In this document: positions 8,332 to 18,381 of the stretch, in pieces
Layout of the letters: each line of letters starts with the position of its first letter
How positions within the stretch are numbered: position 1 is the first letter of the stretch
Assembly: GCF_002286735.1 (NCBI RefSeq)
Contig: NZ_NRTA01000024.1
Span: 1-62,741, forward strand
From: Leptolyngbya sp. BC1307
GTDB taxonomy: Bacteria; Cyanobacteriota; Cyanobacteriia; Phormidesmidales; Phormidesmidaceae
DNA: 62,741 nt
Direction of reading: 5' to 3'
Made by a program: the position numbers and the translations under genes
Notes under the pieces: model-generated
The model's database searches: none
The model's input: only the letters and a program-made list of their open reading frames with translations
Told to the model about the DNA's origin: nothing

Positions 8332-9069
8332 ATGAAGCCTTTTATTCGCCGCGTCTGTAGTCAAACCCTGGCCTTAGGGATTATCGGCACCACTCTTTTA
8401 GGAACGGGGCTGGCGGCACGCCCTGCCTTTGCACTCACGCCAGAGCAGGTAGCTGAGAAGCTCTCTAGCGTGCCGGTTTTTATCTTAGGTAATGACAGTG
8501 GCCTGATTCTCATCTCCAGCTCTCAAGAAGGTCAGCCTGAGCAGCCCAGTCTCTACGTCTTTATGACCGAGCAGGACGCTGAAACCTTTTTGGCACGGGC
8601 TAACGAATCTAATCCCGAATTCGCGCCCGATGCGCAAGTAGGGGTCACCAGCCTCCAGCGGCTCTACCAGGAGACCCAGTCCAGCGAGCAGCCGCTACAG
8701 CTGGTCTACGTGCCTGAGGAAGCTGAGGCTAGCCAGGCTGCTGAAGTCAATACCAGCTACAGAGGCGGTGTGCCGCTGTTTTTTGCCCGGTTTGAAGATG
8801 GTTCGCTCGCTCCGGTACAGCAGAATAACGGTGAGACTATCTTCCCGATGTTTTTCTCACGCGCAGATTTAGAGGCGCTGCTGAATGAACTAGGGGAGCG
8901 CAATCCTGAAGCTCGCGCGGCTATTAGCGTAGGAGTGTTGCCATTAGAGGCGATGCTGATAGAAATGCGCAATAGCGACGATGAAACGCTCAATCAGATT
9001 CGCCTGCTGCCCGACTCTGAGACGATCAGCGACATTCAGCAGAATGCCGCGCCGAGACCAGGTAACTAA
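8332..9069 (+). CDS. Tic22-family protein
   Basis: A 245-residue protein with a clear signal peptide (MKPFIRRVCSQ, then a hydrophobic core and cleavage near AFA-L, about residue 34) followed by the Tic22 pattern: LTPEQVAEKLSSVPVFIL, then a duplicated fold with MTEQDAETFL and FFSRADLEALL. Cyanobacterial Tic22 is a periplasmic or thylakoid-lumen protein implicated in outer-membrane biogenesis, and is the ancestor of the plastid import component. It stands alone and converges with coaBC, whose end is 28 bases away. Confidence 0.85.
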   Translation: MKPFIRRVCSQTLALGIIGTTLLGTGLAARPAFALTPEQVAEKLSSVPVFILGNDSGLILISSSQEGQPEQPSLYVFMTEQDAETFLARANESNPEFAPDAQVGVTSLQRLYQETQSSEQPLQLVYVPEEAEASQAAEVNTSYRGGVPLFFARFEDGSLAPVQQNNGETIFPMFFSRADLEALLNELGERNPEARAAISVGVLPLEAMLIEMRNSDDETLNQIRLLPDSETISDIQQNAAPRPGN

Positions 9070-9097
9070 TAACCGGCGACTGGCAAAATCGCGCTGA

Positions 9098-10348
9098 TTA
9101 CGGCTGTCTTTCGCTCACCAGTAAGAAATCTTCTAGCAAGAAATCATACAGCTGGTGAGCGAGAGCTAGCTTGCTGCCATGCACTACCTGCCGCTGCCTG
9201 CCGTCAGCAGACAAAATGACGGCTTCATTATTCGAGCTGCCAAAGCCGCTGCCTGGTTTATCAATTGGGTTAGCGACAATGGCATCTAGCTGTTTACGCT
9301 TGAGTTTGTCGAGCGCTGGCGCGACAATTTCACCGGTCTGGGCGGCAAAGCCAACAATGCACTGGCCCGGCGCTCTGCGAGCTGTGAGCTGAGCAACGAT
9401 ATCGGGAACGGTGTCCAATGGTAGCTGGCTGGGCAGGTCCTTTTTGGGGAGCTTGTGCGGGGCCGTATCGACTGGGCGAACGTCAGCAACGGCAGCGGCC
9501 ATGATTACCCAGTCGGCCTCGGCCAGGCAGGTGAGCATGGCTTGTTCCATTTCGGCAGCGGTGGTGGTGGCGATCGCCCGCCCGCCCACCGGCAAAGTCG
9601 CTTCTAGTTCTAAAGCAAGCGGGCCGTGAACGACGGTCACCTGCGCCCCTCGATGCTGTGCCGCTGCTGCCAGGGCCAGCCCCATCCGCCCAGTAGCCGG
9701 GTTGCCGATAAATCTTACGGGGTCTAAATATTCTCGGGTGCTGCCCGCGCTGATTAAAATATGCTTCCCTGCCAGATCTCGCCGTCCGCTGGTATGCAGC
9801 AGCGAAGTGATATGAGCCACGACGGTCACTGGTTCAGCCAGGCGACCGGGGCCAACGCGATCACACGCTAGCCGACCTGCCCCCGGCCCGACAGCATGGT
9901 AGCGAGCATCCTGTAGCAGCATCTGCCAGTTGCGCTGTACGGTAGCCTGCTGCCACATATCAGTATTCATCGCCGGGGCTAGCAGCACGGGGCAGACAGA
10001 GGCCAGCACAGTATTAGTCAGTAAATTATCCGCCAGGCCGTGAGCCAGCTTACCTAACGTGTTGGCCGTCAGCGGTGCAATTATGAACACATCGGCCCAT
10101 TCGCCCAGCGCAATGTGTAGCGGTTTATAGACCGAATGATCTGAATGATCTGAGCGCGCTGACCAGAAGTCGGCATCGGTGTAGACCGGATGACGCGATA
10201 GGGCTGCAAACGTCACTGCTGACACAAAGTGCTGTGCCTGATCGGTCATCAGCACCCGTACCGCGACCCCCGATTTTGCCAGGGTCGAGACCACTTCACA
10301 GACCTTATAGGCCGCGACCCCGCCGGTTATGCCGATCAGTACACGCAT
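9098..10348 (-). CDS. coaBC: CoaBC, phosphopantothenoylcysteine synthase/decarboxylase
   Basis: A 416-residue bifunctional enzyme for two steps of coenzyme A synthesis. The N-terminal flavoprotein decarboxylase half has GITGGVAAYK, the catalytic-His region PLHIALGEWAD, APLTANTLGKLAHGLADNLL, the PAMNTDMW signature and the RLACDRVGPGRLAEP Cys loop. The C-terminal synthase half has ISAGSTREYLDPVRFI, GNPATGRMG and KLPKKD. A small Ser-Asp-His duplication (from a 9-bp tandem repeat near 10136) precedes the catalytic-His region. ATG at 10348 is 13 bases from the end of the DUF2555 gene, so the two are probably co-transcribed. Confidence 0.95.
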   Translation of the reverse strand: MRVLIGITGGVAAYKVCEVVSTLAKSGVAVRVLMTDQAQHFVSAVTFAALSRHPVYTDADFWSARSDHSDHSVYKPLHIALGEWADVFIIAPLTANTLGKLAHGLADNLLTNTVLASVCPVLLAPAMNTDMWQQATVQRNWQMLLQDARYHAVGPGAGRLACDRVGPGRLAEPVTVVAHITSLLHTSGRRDLAGKHILISAGSTREYLDPVRFIGNPATGRMGLALAAAAQHRGAQVTVVHGPLALELEATLPVGGRAIATTTAAEMEQAMLTCLAEADWVIMAAAVADVRPVDTAPHKLPKKDLPSQLPLDTVPDIVAQLTARRAPGQCIVGFAAQTGEIVAPALDKLKRKQLDAIVANPIDKPGSGFGSSNNEAVILSADGRQRQVVHGSKLALAHQLYDFLLEDFLLVSERQP

Positions 10349-10361
10349 GCAGCGACTGGTA

Positions 10362-10631
10362 CTAAGACTCGTCGTACGCTTCTAAATCGAGCAGATGCAT
10401 GTAAGGTTCGACTAGCTCAGAACGTTGAAAGGCCACCGCCCTTAGCCGGTGCCAATCTTGCAAACCTGCGAAAGCGGTATTATACTCGTCCTGCTCCAGA
10501 CGCTGGGCCAGCTGAGCCACGTCATCTGGCGTCATCTGGGCGATTTCCTGAGCGGAAATATGTGTTGAAGCTTGGTTAGCGGTCGATCCGGCACTCGGCC
10601 TGGACTGACGATATTCTGCTGATTGCTGCAT
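10362..10631 (-). CDS. DUF2555 family protein
   Basis: A small (89 residues from ATG 10631; 114 from an upstream GTG at 10706) cyanobacteria-specific protein. Its C-terminal half has the conserved DVAQLAQRLEQDEY, GLQDWHRLRAVAFQR and the LVEPYMHLLDLEAYDE end. Function is unknown. The ATG is preferred because the upstream extension is not conserved-looking and a G-rich stretch precedes it. It sits directly upstream of coaBC on the same strand. Confidence 0.75.
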   Translation of the reverse strand: MQQSAEYRQSRPSAGSTANQASTHISAQEIAQMTPDDVAQLAQRLEQDEYNTAFAGLQDWHRLRAVAFQRSELVEPYMHLLDLEAYDES

Positions 10632-10862
10632 TGCCCATCCCCTATCTTGCAGTGACAGATTCAAACTTGAGTGGAACCCGAGAGCTAAGACTATTCGCTT
10701 ACTCACAAACCGCTGTCGATTTGTGCTTACAACAGACTAGCCTAGCTTAGCTATTTTTAGTGTAGGCGCTATAGAAATAACTGCTACCAATCATTGTCTA
10801 AACGTTAAAGAGTTCAATCAATACTTGGGTTGTGCCTACCCTCAGCCTTAAAAACAGCTGTT

Positions 10863-11534
10863 TCAGCTTACTATTCTGGCTGATTGACTCACTTTCAGGC
10901 AAAACTGACCGGCAATTTTGAGCGCTTCTAAAGTGACTTCGTGTCCCATGTCAAACTCTTGATAGGTAACAGTTAGTCCCTGCTGCTCTAGCTGCGCTTT
11001 GGTGTCGTGGGCTTTGGCTAGGGGCACGACTGGATCTTGCCTGCCGTGTAGCAGCAGCACGGGGCGCGGCGTGATGCATTTGGCAATGGGCGCATGGCTG
11101 TAGCTGCTCAAGATCATCATAGCGGCTAGGGGAAGCTGAGGCCCTACATCGAGCGTCATCGCACCGCCCTGAGAAAAACCGCCCATAATGGTTTTCTCCA
11201 GCGGAATGCCGGTTTTCTCGGGCAGTGATTCCATCCAAGCTGTGAGCTGCCGACGGCTCGATTGCAGATCGGCCTGGGCCGAAAAGTCGTGCGGCATTTG
11301 AAAGTTGTAGTTGGGCGGAAAGCTATACCAGGCAAGTCCTCCTGGCACCATCGGATGGGCAAAGGGAGCGTTGGGCAAGCGGGCTGCGATGGGGGCGCTG
11401 ACCATGCCGATACCTTCGATTAGTCCGGCAACGTCTTGAGCGTTGGCTCCCCAGCCGTGAAGCAGCACCAGCAGACAATCGCTGTGAGCAGCTGTCGTAG
11501 CCTTGGGGGTGAGAGCGATCGCACGCAAAGCCAA
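10863..11534 (-). CDS. Alpha/beta hydrolase, carboxylesterase/phospholipase type
   Basis: A 223-residue cytosolic serine hydrolase of the carboxylesterase/lysophospholipase (YpfH-like) family. It has LLVLLHGWGANAQD (oxyanion region), the nucleophile in GGFSQGGAM, the acid in GRQDPVVP and the His in DMGHEVT. The start is a TTG at 11534, supported by a strong Shine-Dalgarno sequence (AAGGAGG, six bases before). It is divergent from purH, 115 bases away. Substrate unknown. Confidence 0.85.
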   Translation of the reverse strand: MALRAIALTPKATTAAHSDCLLVLLHGWGANAQDVAGLIEGIGMVSAPIAARLPNAPFAHPMVPGGLAWYSFPPNYNFQMPHDFSAQADLQSSRRQLTAWMESLPEKTGIPLEKTIMGGFSQGGAMTLDVGPQLPLAAMMILSSYSHAPIAKCITPRPVLLLHGRQDPVVPLAKAHDTKAQLEQQGLTVTYQEFDMGHEVTLEALKIAGQFCLKVSQSARIVS

Positions 11535-11649
11535 AGGAGACCTCCTTGCAAAAAAATCAACTTGTTCATCATAGAAGAGAATAGATCTTCCCTAATCTTG
11601 GCTATTGCCTGTAATGTTTTAAACCTGTCCTTTCCTTGCTTGTCTGCCC

Positions 11650-13215
11650 ATGTCCCGCCTTGCCCTGCTGAGTGTTTCAGATAAGACTGGTCTAGTTGAG
11701 CTGGCGCGATCGCTGACCCAAGACCTCAACTTTGAAATTGTCAGCTCAGGCGGCACGGCCAAAGCCATCAGCGCCGCTGGGATCGCCGTTACTAAGGTCT
11801 CTGACTACACGGGATCACCTGAAATTCTAGGCGGGCGGGTAAAAACGCTGCATCCCAAAGTCCACGGCGGCATTTTAGCCAGGCCCGACCAGACAGACGA
11901 TGCGCAAGACCTAGCAGACAATGACATTCGCCCCTTCGATCTGGTCGTGGTCAATCTATACCCGTTTGAGCAGACCATTGCCAAACCTGACGTGAGCTTA
12001 GCGGGCGCGGTAGAAAATATAGACATCGGTGGCCCGACCATGATTCGCGCCGCTGCCAAGAACTACGCTTATCTGACTGTGCTGTGTAATCCCAATCAGT
12101 ATGAGGATTACCTGGTCGTCGCCAAGGCTAACCAGGGCAACCCGCCGCTGGCGTTTCGAGCGTCGTGCGCGCAGCAGGCATTTTGGCATACGGCTAACTA
12201 TGACTGCGCGATCGCCCAATATCTGACCCAGGTACAAACGCTCGCCAACCAGCCCGATGTAGCAGCACTCCCGGCCCACTACGCCATCAGCGGGCAGCTC
12301 AAGCAAACTTTGCGCTATGGCGAAAACCCGCATCAGGCCGCAGGCTGGTATCAGCATGGTGCAGTTGCCAGCGGTTGGGCAGCCGCTCAGCAGCTCCAGG
12401 GCAAAGCACTCAGCTATAACAATCTGATCGATTTAGAAGCAGCCCGCCGGATCATGGCCGAATTTCCTAGCTCAGAGCAGCCTGCCGCCGCTGTCCTCAA
12501 GCATACTAATCCCTGCGGTGTGTCCCTCAGCGATGCGCTCTCTACCGCCTATCAGCAAGCGTTCAATGCTGACTCGACCTCTGCTTTTGGCGGCATTGTG
12601 GCGCTTAACCAGCCAATTGACGAAGCAACGGCTGACGCGCTGACTGGCACTTTCCTGGAGTGTGTCGTGGCTCCTGGCTGTGACCCGGCAGCCAAAGAAA
12701 TTCTCAGTCAAAAGAAAAATTTGCGGGTGCTGGTACTGCCCGATCTGGTGGCAGGGCCGAGTCAGAGTGTGCGGGCGATCGCCGGTGGATTCCTCAGCCA
12801 AGCGACAGACGATTTGCGCCCCGACCCCAGCCAGTGGACATTTGTCACCCAGCTAAAACCTAATGAAGCCGAACTCGCTGAAATGCTATTCGCTTGGCGA
12901 GTGGTGAAGCATGTGAAATCTAACGCGATCTTACTAACGGGCAATAGAACTACGCTAGGCGTTGGCGCAGGTCAGATGAACCGAGTGGGTGCTGTGAAAA
13001 TTGCCTTGGAGCAAGCAGGCGAGCAAGCCCAGGGCGCAACCTTGGCTAGCGATGGGTTCTTCCCATTTGACGATTCGGTTCGCACTGCCGCTGCTGCTGG
13101 CGTTAAAGCTATCGTGCAGCCAGGCGGCAGTATTCGCGACCAAGACTCGATTGCCGCCGCTGATGAACTCGGGCTAATGATGGCCTTTACCGGCACTCGT
13201 CACTTTTTGCACTGA
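11650..13215 (+). CDS. purH: PurH, AICAR transformylase/IMP cyclohydrolase
   Basis: A 521-residue bifunctional enzyme for the last two steps of IMP synthesis. The N-terminal MGS-like cyclohydrolase domain (about 1-190) starts ALLSVSDKTGLVELA and includes GGRVKTLHPKVHGGIL and ENIDIGGPTMIRAAAKN. The transformylase domain has the catalytic Lys-His in VLKHTNPCG, SAFGGIVALN, the SNAILL segment, and ends GGSIRDQDSI and GTRHFLH. Full length and intact. Confidence 0.97.
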   Translation: MSRLALLSVSDKTGLVELARSLTQDLNFEIVSSGGTAKAISAAGIAVTKVSDYTGSPEILGGRVKTLHPKVHGGILARPDQTDDAQDLADNDIRPFDLVVVNLYPFEQTIAKPDVSLAGAVENIDIGGPTMIRAAAKNYAYLTVLCNPNQYEDYLVVAKANQGNPPLAFRASCAQQAFWHTANYDCAIAQYLTQVQTLANQPDVAALPAHYAISGQLKQTLRYGENPHQAAGWYQHGAVASGWAAAQQLQGKALSYNNLIDLEAARRIMAEFPSSEQPAAAVLKHTNPCGVSLSDALSTAYQQAFNADSTSAFGGIVALNQPIDEATADALTGTFLECVVAPGCDPAAKEILSQKKNLRVLVLPDLVAGPSQSVRAIAGGFLSQATDDLRPDPSQWTFVTQLKPNEAELAEMLFAWRVVKHVKSNAILLTGNRTTLGVGAGQMNRVGAVKIALEQAGEQAQGATLASDGFFPFDDSVRTAAAAGVKAIVQPGGSIRDQDSIAAADELGLMMAFTGTRHFLH

Positions 13216-13222
13216 GCCCATC

Positions 13223-13327
13223 TATAGCGTTACCCGGATGCATTCGGGCAACGCGAGTCACTTGGCCTGTTGTTATGCAAAGGTTTTGCCTGCGTTGCTG
13301 TATTCAAGCCAAGTGACCAACGCTATA
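13223..13327. repeat. 105-bp nested-palindrome repeat, copy A
   Basis: The outer inverted repeat TATAGCGTT/AACGCTATA bounds the element. Inside are GCGAGTCACTTGGCC and GCCAAGTGACC, which pair around a variable centre, and a small palindrome near the left end (CCGGATGCATTCGGG). Copies are at 40183-40285 (reverse, diverged) and 41518-41622 (reverse). It lies between the convergent genes purH and DUF2996. Confidence 0.85.
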
Positions 13328-13343
13328 GCTCGCCAACTATAGG

Positions 13344-13913
13344 TCAATTGCGGGTCAGCCACTTTTGCCCATTTAGCCGCTGCAAGGTGTACAGCACCAT
13401 CAGATCTAAGGTAATTCGGCGCTCGTCGCCCATAAACTGCTCAATCGTGCTGGGCACTGCGCCATTAGAGGCTAGTGTAAAAACCTTTTGGCCGCTGATA
13501 TCCTCGTCAATGAAAGCGATATTAAACTGGCGCTGGCCTTCTTCTGGTTCTTGCCACTCGCCCTGCACCTGCCAGTAGGGGTCGCTGTCGGTCTGCCCAA
13601 CGGCCACTAGCTTGCGCTTGGCAAATTCTAAGCTGAGATCGTCAATACCTTCTTTCGCCAAAGCTTCCTTGAGACTGGGCAGGTAGTGCTGCTCCATAAA
13701 CTCGTCAAAGGGCTTGTCTTCTAGCTTGGGCGGCTTTTCTTTTTTGGCCTTAGCAGCGGGTTTTTCGCCGGATTTGTCGGCAGATTTCGCGGCCTTATTA
13801 TCAGACCCTTTATCGGCCTTAGCGTCGGCTTTTGCCCCTTCTGACTTAGCTTCGGACTTCGCTGCCTGATCGGTTTCCTGAGCGTTCTTGTTTGACGGGT
13901 TTTCTTCTGCCAT
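13344..13913 (-). CDS. DUF2996 protein, probable NDH-1 subunit NdhV
   Basis: A 189-residue protein with a long Lys/Ala/Glu-rich, probably disordered N-terminal third (residues 1-65) and a conserved DUF2996 domain from DKPFDEFMEQHYLPSL to the end (QFMGDERRITLDLMVLYTLQRLN). DUF2996 proteins in cyanobacteria and chloroplasts include NdhV, a peripheral subunit that stabilises the NDH-1 complex for cyclic electron flow; the assignment here rests on that family link. The low-complexity N-terminus is longer than in many homologues. The frame starts at ATG 13913. Confidence 0.75.
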   Translation of the reverse strand: MAEENPSNKNAQETDQAAKSEAKSEGAKADAKADKGSDNKAAKSADKSGEKPAAKAKKEKPPKLEDKPFDEFMEQHYLPSLKEALAKEGIDDLSLEFAKRKLVAVGQTDSDPYWQVQGEWQEPEEGQRQFNIAFIDEDISGQKVFTLASNGAVPSTIEQFMGDERRITLDLMVLYTLQRLNGQKWLTRN

Positions 13914-14050
13914 ATCTAGCTAAATGTCCTCTAAACGCCTGAGCAAGCTGCAAGCGCAGCAAATCTATAGCGTTGATACTGGCTACAGGTCTGCCGCGCC
14001 CTAATTATAGAAGCTATGCGGTTTAATTTTCCATTTAACCTATGGCTGAC

Positions 14051-15004
<954 letters not shown>

Positions 15005-15119
15005 TCATCTTGCTTTGAATACGCACTTATAGACATCTTTACGAAATAGATACCCCTATCATTCGCACTCATTCAAACCTGAGAGCTGAAATTTATTAGT
15101 TCTCTACGCATACAAATGT

Positions 15120-15149
15120 GAGCCAACACCATCCGCAAGACGTTGGCTC
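15120..15149. other. Hairpin in the gmd-fcl spacer
   Basis: GAGCCAAC and GTTGGCTC form an 8-bp perfect stem with a 14-nt loop. There is no T-run downstream in the gene direction. It may be an mRNA processing or attenuation structure between gmd and fcl. Confidence 0.4.
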
Positions 15150-15208
15150 GCAGTCTACATTTCACATGCTCTTGATATTCAGATACAGAACGCTCAAATA
15201 TAGGGCGC

Positions 15209-16288
15209 TTAGGACATCGAACCGATCATTTCGCGGCGGATGGTCGCCATATCTAGATTGCTACCGGACTCGGAGGCGCTGATTGCCTTTTGCCCGATCG
15301 CTTCTAGATCAGAATCGACCATTAACTTCACTAAGCCTTCAAATGTGATTTCAGGTTCCCAGCCCAGAACCTTCTTTGCTTTGGTCGGGTCGCCAATCAG
15401 CAGGTCTACTTCTGCCGGGCGCAGATAGCGCTCATCAAAAGCGACATAGTCTTGCCAGTTGAGGTTGGCATAGTTGAAAGCCACTTCCAAAAATTCGCGG
15501 ATAGAGTGAGTTTCACCGGTCGCTACGACAAAATCGTCGGGCTTCTCCTGCTGCAGCATCAGCCACATTGCTTTGACATAGTCTTTGGCGTAGCCCCAGT
15601 CGCGCTTAGAATCGAGGTTGCCCAAGTAAAGCTGCTTTTGCTGACCGGCGACGATGCGAGCGATCGCCCGCGTGATCTTCCGCGTGACAAAGGTTTCGCC
15701 CCGACGCGGTGATTCGTGGTTAAACAAAATGCCGTTGGTGGCAAACATGTCGTAAGACTCACGGTAGTTAATCGTTTGCCAGTGCGCGTACACCTTGGCG
15801 CAGGAGTAGGGGCTGCGCGGATAAAAAGGCGTCTCTTCTGACTGAGGGACGTGCTGCACTTTACCAAACATCTCTGATGAGCCTGCCTGATAAAAGCGAA
15901 CTTCGTCACCCGTGCGCTGCTGATAGTCACGAATGGCTTCTAGCAGACGTAGTGCGCCCATAGCGACCGTATCTACGGTGTACTCTGGTGAATCAAAGCT
16001 GACCCGCACATGTGACTGAGCGCCCAGGTTATAGACTTCGGCGGGTTTTACCTGCTCTAGAATGCGGCGCAGCATAGTGCCGTCGTTGAGGTCGCCGTAG
16101 TGCAGAAAAAGCTTGGCACCTTCTTTGTGAGGGTCTACATAGATGTGATCAATGCGGTCAGTATTGAAGGTAGAAGTTCGGCGGATGACGCCATGAACTT
16201 CGTAGCCTTTGTCGAGCAATAGCTCCGCTAGATATGAACCATCTTGCCCTGTGATTCCGGTGATAAGTGCCCGCTTCGGTTGCGTCAT
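15209..16288 (-). CDS. gmd: GDP-mannose 4,6-dehydratase
   Basis: A 359-residue NADP-dependent dehydratase making GDP-4-keto-6-deoxy-D-mannose. It carries [19 protein letters not shown] (about 9-27), [41 protein letters not shown], the catalytic YSCAK (Tyr-x-x-x-Lys) in [29 protein letters not shown] and RPAEVD near the end. All typical family blocks are present and the length is normal. ATG 16288. It is upstream of fcl in the same direction. Confidence 0.97.
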   Translation of the reverse strand: MTQPKRALITGITGQDGSYLAELLLDKGYEVHGVIRRTSTFNTDRIDHIYVDPHKEGAKLFLHYGDLNDGTMLRRILEQVKPAEVYNLGAQSHVRVSFDSPEYTVDTVAMGALRLLEAIRDYQQRTGDEVRFYQAGSSEMFGKVQHVPQSEETPFYPRSPYSCAKVYAHWQTINYRESYDMFATNGILFNHESPRRGETFVTRKITRAIARIVAGQQKQLYLGNLDSKRDWGYAKDYVKAMWLMLQQEKPDDFVVATGETHSIREFLEVAFNYANLNWQDYVAFDERYLRPAEVDLLIGDPTKAKKVLGWEPEITFEGLVKLMVDSDLEAIGQKAISASESGSNLDMATIRREMIGSMS

Positions 16289-16624
16289 TATTCTCAGCGT
16301 CCTTGAAGTGTGTAGTGTGTAGATGTAGCTCTGGCAGTAGGGCTACTCAGCAAGCTTTAGTATAGGGTGCCCAAAAACAGCAACTGGCCGAAAAACCTCC
16401 GATAGCTATCTTTGGGTCTAGCTACTCAGATGAGCTAGATAAAGCTTTGTGTAGAAACGGTAGAAGAAAGCTAACGGTATGTTTGTACGCCGCGCTTCAT
16501 TCAAGAGTACATAACCTTAGGCGGATAATCCGGTCAGGCACATCAAGAGTCTGTGATGTGTGTGCAAAATGTCTATGGAGTGTTCAGGTAAAATCGCTAG
16601 AGCATTAAGGGAAAAGCCGCGCTG
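16289..16624. other. Intergenic stretch upstream of gmd
   Basis: This 336-base gap should hold the gmd promoter on the minus strand, but no convincing -10/-35 pair or conserved structure was found. No small coding frame with a recognisable product was seen. Confidence 0.4.
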
Positions 16625-16915
16625 CTAGACCCTGCGATCGCGCTCAATATCATAAATAGCTTTCTCCCAGCACCACTGCTCTGTGCGGCCCGGATTGTGT
16701 ACCTGCACGTCTTTTACTAGCCGCTGAGCCACGGCAGCATTGCCCCCCACTAATCTCATGAGCTGTTTACGGGTAGACCGCGATACGCCCCGGTCGCGCT
16801 GAATGCTGCGGCTACGGCTCGGGCGGCGGCCTTGAATGGGCAATCGGCGACCGGTGAGCCAGCTAAATACGGCTAGGATGCTGGCGATCGCCAGCACAAT
16901 CGGTAGAAAAGACAT
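16625..16915 (-). CDS. Small conserved cyanobacterial membrane protein
   Basis: A 96-residue protein with one N-terminal transmembrane helix (SFLPIVLAIASILAVFSWL), an Arg/Ser-rich basic stretch, and a C-terminal helical region (LMRLVGGNAAVAQRLV, then HNPGRTEQWCWEKAIYDIERD). The last part resembles short uncharacterised cyanobacterial proteins. Function unknown. ATG 16915 starts just before the membrane helix; the frame could extend to 16966, but that part overlaps the upstream region of the divergent DUF924 gene. Confidence 0.65.
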   Translation of the reverse strand: MSFLPIVLAIASILAVFSWLTGRRLPIQGRRPSRSRSIQRDRGVSRSTRKQLMRLVGGNAAVAQRLVKDVQVHNPGRTEQWCWEKAIYDIERDRRV

Positions 16916-17000
16916 AAAAACTGAATGTAAAGACGTTTCAGTAATATTAGGAGGAACCGCACTCAAGTCGCTGTTACTGCCGTGCCACTGGTTTAAAACT

Positions 17001-17618
17001 ATGCCCTCACAACCCTCCTCTCTTCAGCAGAGCCGGGCAGACACCATTCTGACCTTTTGGTTTGGCGAACCCTCTGCCCCTAACTATGGTAGCTATCGTC
17101 AAGCCTGGTTTAGTAAGCGTGACGATTTTGACGCTCAAATTCGGCAGCATTTTTTAGCTGACTACGAAAAAGCCGCTGCCGGAGACTATGCCAGTTGGCA
17201 AGACTCACCGCGCCACGCTCTCGCGCTCCTCCTTTTACTCGACCAGTTTCCGCGCAATCTATTCCGGGGCAGCCCGCGCAGCTTTGCGACCGATGCTCAA
17301 GCCCTAGCGGTGGCCCAGCAGCTCGTCGAGACAGGCGCAGACAAAGCGCTGATGCCTGTCTATCGTTTCTTTATCTATGTGCCGTTTGAGCACAGCGAGG
17401 TGATGGCCCATCAAGATCGCTGCGTTGAACTGATGAAGGATTTTATTGAAACGACACCCGAACTCGATGACGGGCTAAAGGGCGGGCTCGACTATGCCAT
17501 TCGCCACCGGGAGGTGATTGAGCGCTTTGGTCGCTTTCCCCATCGCAACGAAATTTTAGGACGCCAGAGTACGCCTGCAGAAATCACCTTCCTTCAGCAG
17601 CCCGGATCGCGCTTTTAG
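17001..17618 (+). CDS. DUF924 family protein
   Basis: A 205-residue DUF924 protein. It has ILTFWFGE near the N-terminus, WFSKRDDFDAQI, the central LLLLDQFPRNLFRG, and the helical end FFIYVPFEHSEVMAHQDRCVELM plus RFGRFPHRNEILGR. The fold is TPR-like alpha-helical; the biochemical role is unknown. ATG 17001 is chosen because DUF924 similarity starts right after it, although the open frame reaches back to 16836. Confidence 0.85.
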   Translation: MPSQPSSLQQSRADTILTFWFGEPSAPNYGSYRQAWFSKRDDFDAQIRQHFLADYEKAAAGDYASWQDSPRHALALLLLLDQFPRNLFRGSPRSFATDAQALAVAQQLVETGADKALMPVYRFFIYVPFEHSEVMAHQDRCVELMKDFIETTPELDDGLKGGLDYAIRHREVIERFGRFPHRNEILGRQSTPAEITFLQQPGSRF

Positions 17619-17642
17619 CGGCATCCCTGGTCAAGAATTCTA

Positions 17643-18200
17643 CTAGCGGTTGACCACATATTGCAGCCATAGCGAGCAGCACAGCCCAATGTAGTGAGCA
17701 AAAATAGTATTGGTTGCCGAGCACACCACAGCAATATCAGCGGCGTTGATAAAGGCTGAGGAATCTCGCGTGGCCCCAATCACTACCGGCCCTTGCCTGA
17801 GCCCGCGCAGCAGCAGCGGCCCAACGATGGACTGAGTGCCTAAGATAGTGACCAACATGCCCACTAAGCTGATAATCAGGCCAATGCGGATAGCTCTAGC
17901 GGCATCTTTAGGCTTGGGCCGCAGGTCGGGGTTGGGGTTGCGCAGTTTGCGGGCCAAACGGGTGTAGCGAAAACCCCAGAACGCGCTGACGAAGGCAGTC
18001 ACAATGCCGATGGAGGTAAAGATGCCAGCACTGGCCTCCCCTGGCCCGGTCTCCGGCTCTAGCGAGTAGATGACAAACAGCCCGCTCGCTACGACGCCAA
18101 TTACGGCCTGAGCCCACAGCCCAATCCAGCCCGCTAGCCGAAAGTTGGTAGCAATGCGGCGAATGGCCGGAGGCAAGGAGTAACCAAGTTCACCTGTCAT
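17643..18200 (-). CDS. DUF3611 family membrane protein
   Basis: A 185-residue protein with four predicted membrane helices (about 24-46, 60-80, 103-125, 150-180) and the DUF3611 pattern: RRIATNFRLAGWIGLWAQ, SAFWGFRYTRLARKL, IRIGLIISLVGML, and FINAADIAVVCSATNTIFAH. The family occurs in cyanobacteria and plastid-bearing eukaryotes; function is unknown. It is convergent with DUF924 (24-base gap). Confidence 0.8.
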   Translation of the reverse strand: MTGELGYSLPPAIRRIATNFRLAGWIGLWAQAVIGVVASGLFVIYSLEPETGPGEASAGIFTSIGIVTAFVSAFWGFRYTRLARKLRNPNPDLRPKPKDAARAIRIGLIISLVGMLVTILGTQSIVGPLLLRGLRQGPVVIGATRDSSAFINAADIAVVCSATNTIFAHYIGLCCSLWLQYVVNR

Positions 18201-18248
18201 AGCGTCATTTTTTTAGTGTAATGGGGGTGGCGGGTCGGAAAAATCGCT

Positions 18249-18290
18249 TAGCTCTATGGGTCTAGCTCTATGGGCCTAGCTCTATGGTAA
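18249..18290. repeat. Three-unit 14-bp tandem repeat
   Basis: TAGCTCTATGGGTC, TAGCTCTATGGGCC and TAGCTCTATGGTAA lie head to tail between the divergent DUF3611 and tldD genes. Confidence 0.85.
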
Positions 18291-18381
18291 TACGAGACGC
18301 CTGCCGTTAGGCATCCCCCAACAATCGCGCAACATTTCACGGCACAATAACACCACTAAAGAATGCAGGCATAGGACTGAC

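Noticed and set aside
13973-13990. TATAGCGTTGATA near the DUF2996 promoter as another 105-bp repeat copy
   Set aside because: Only the outer end is present; no inner arms follow.
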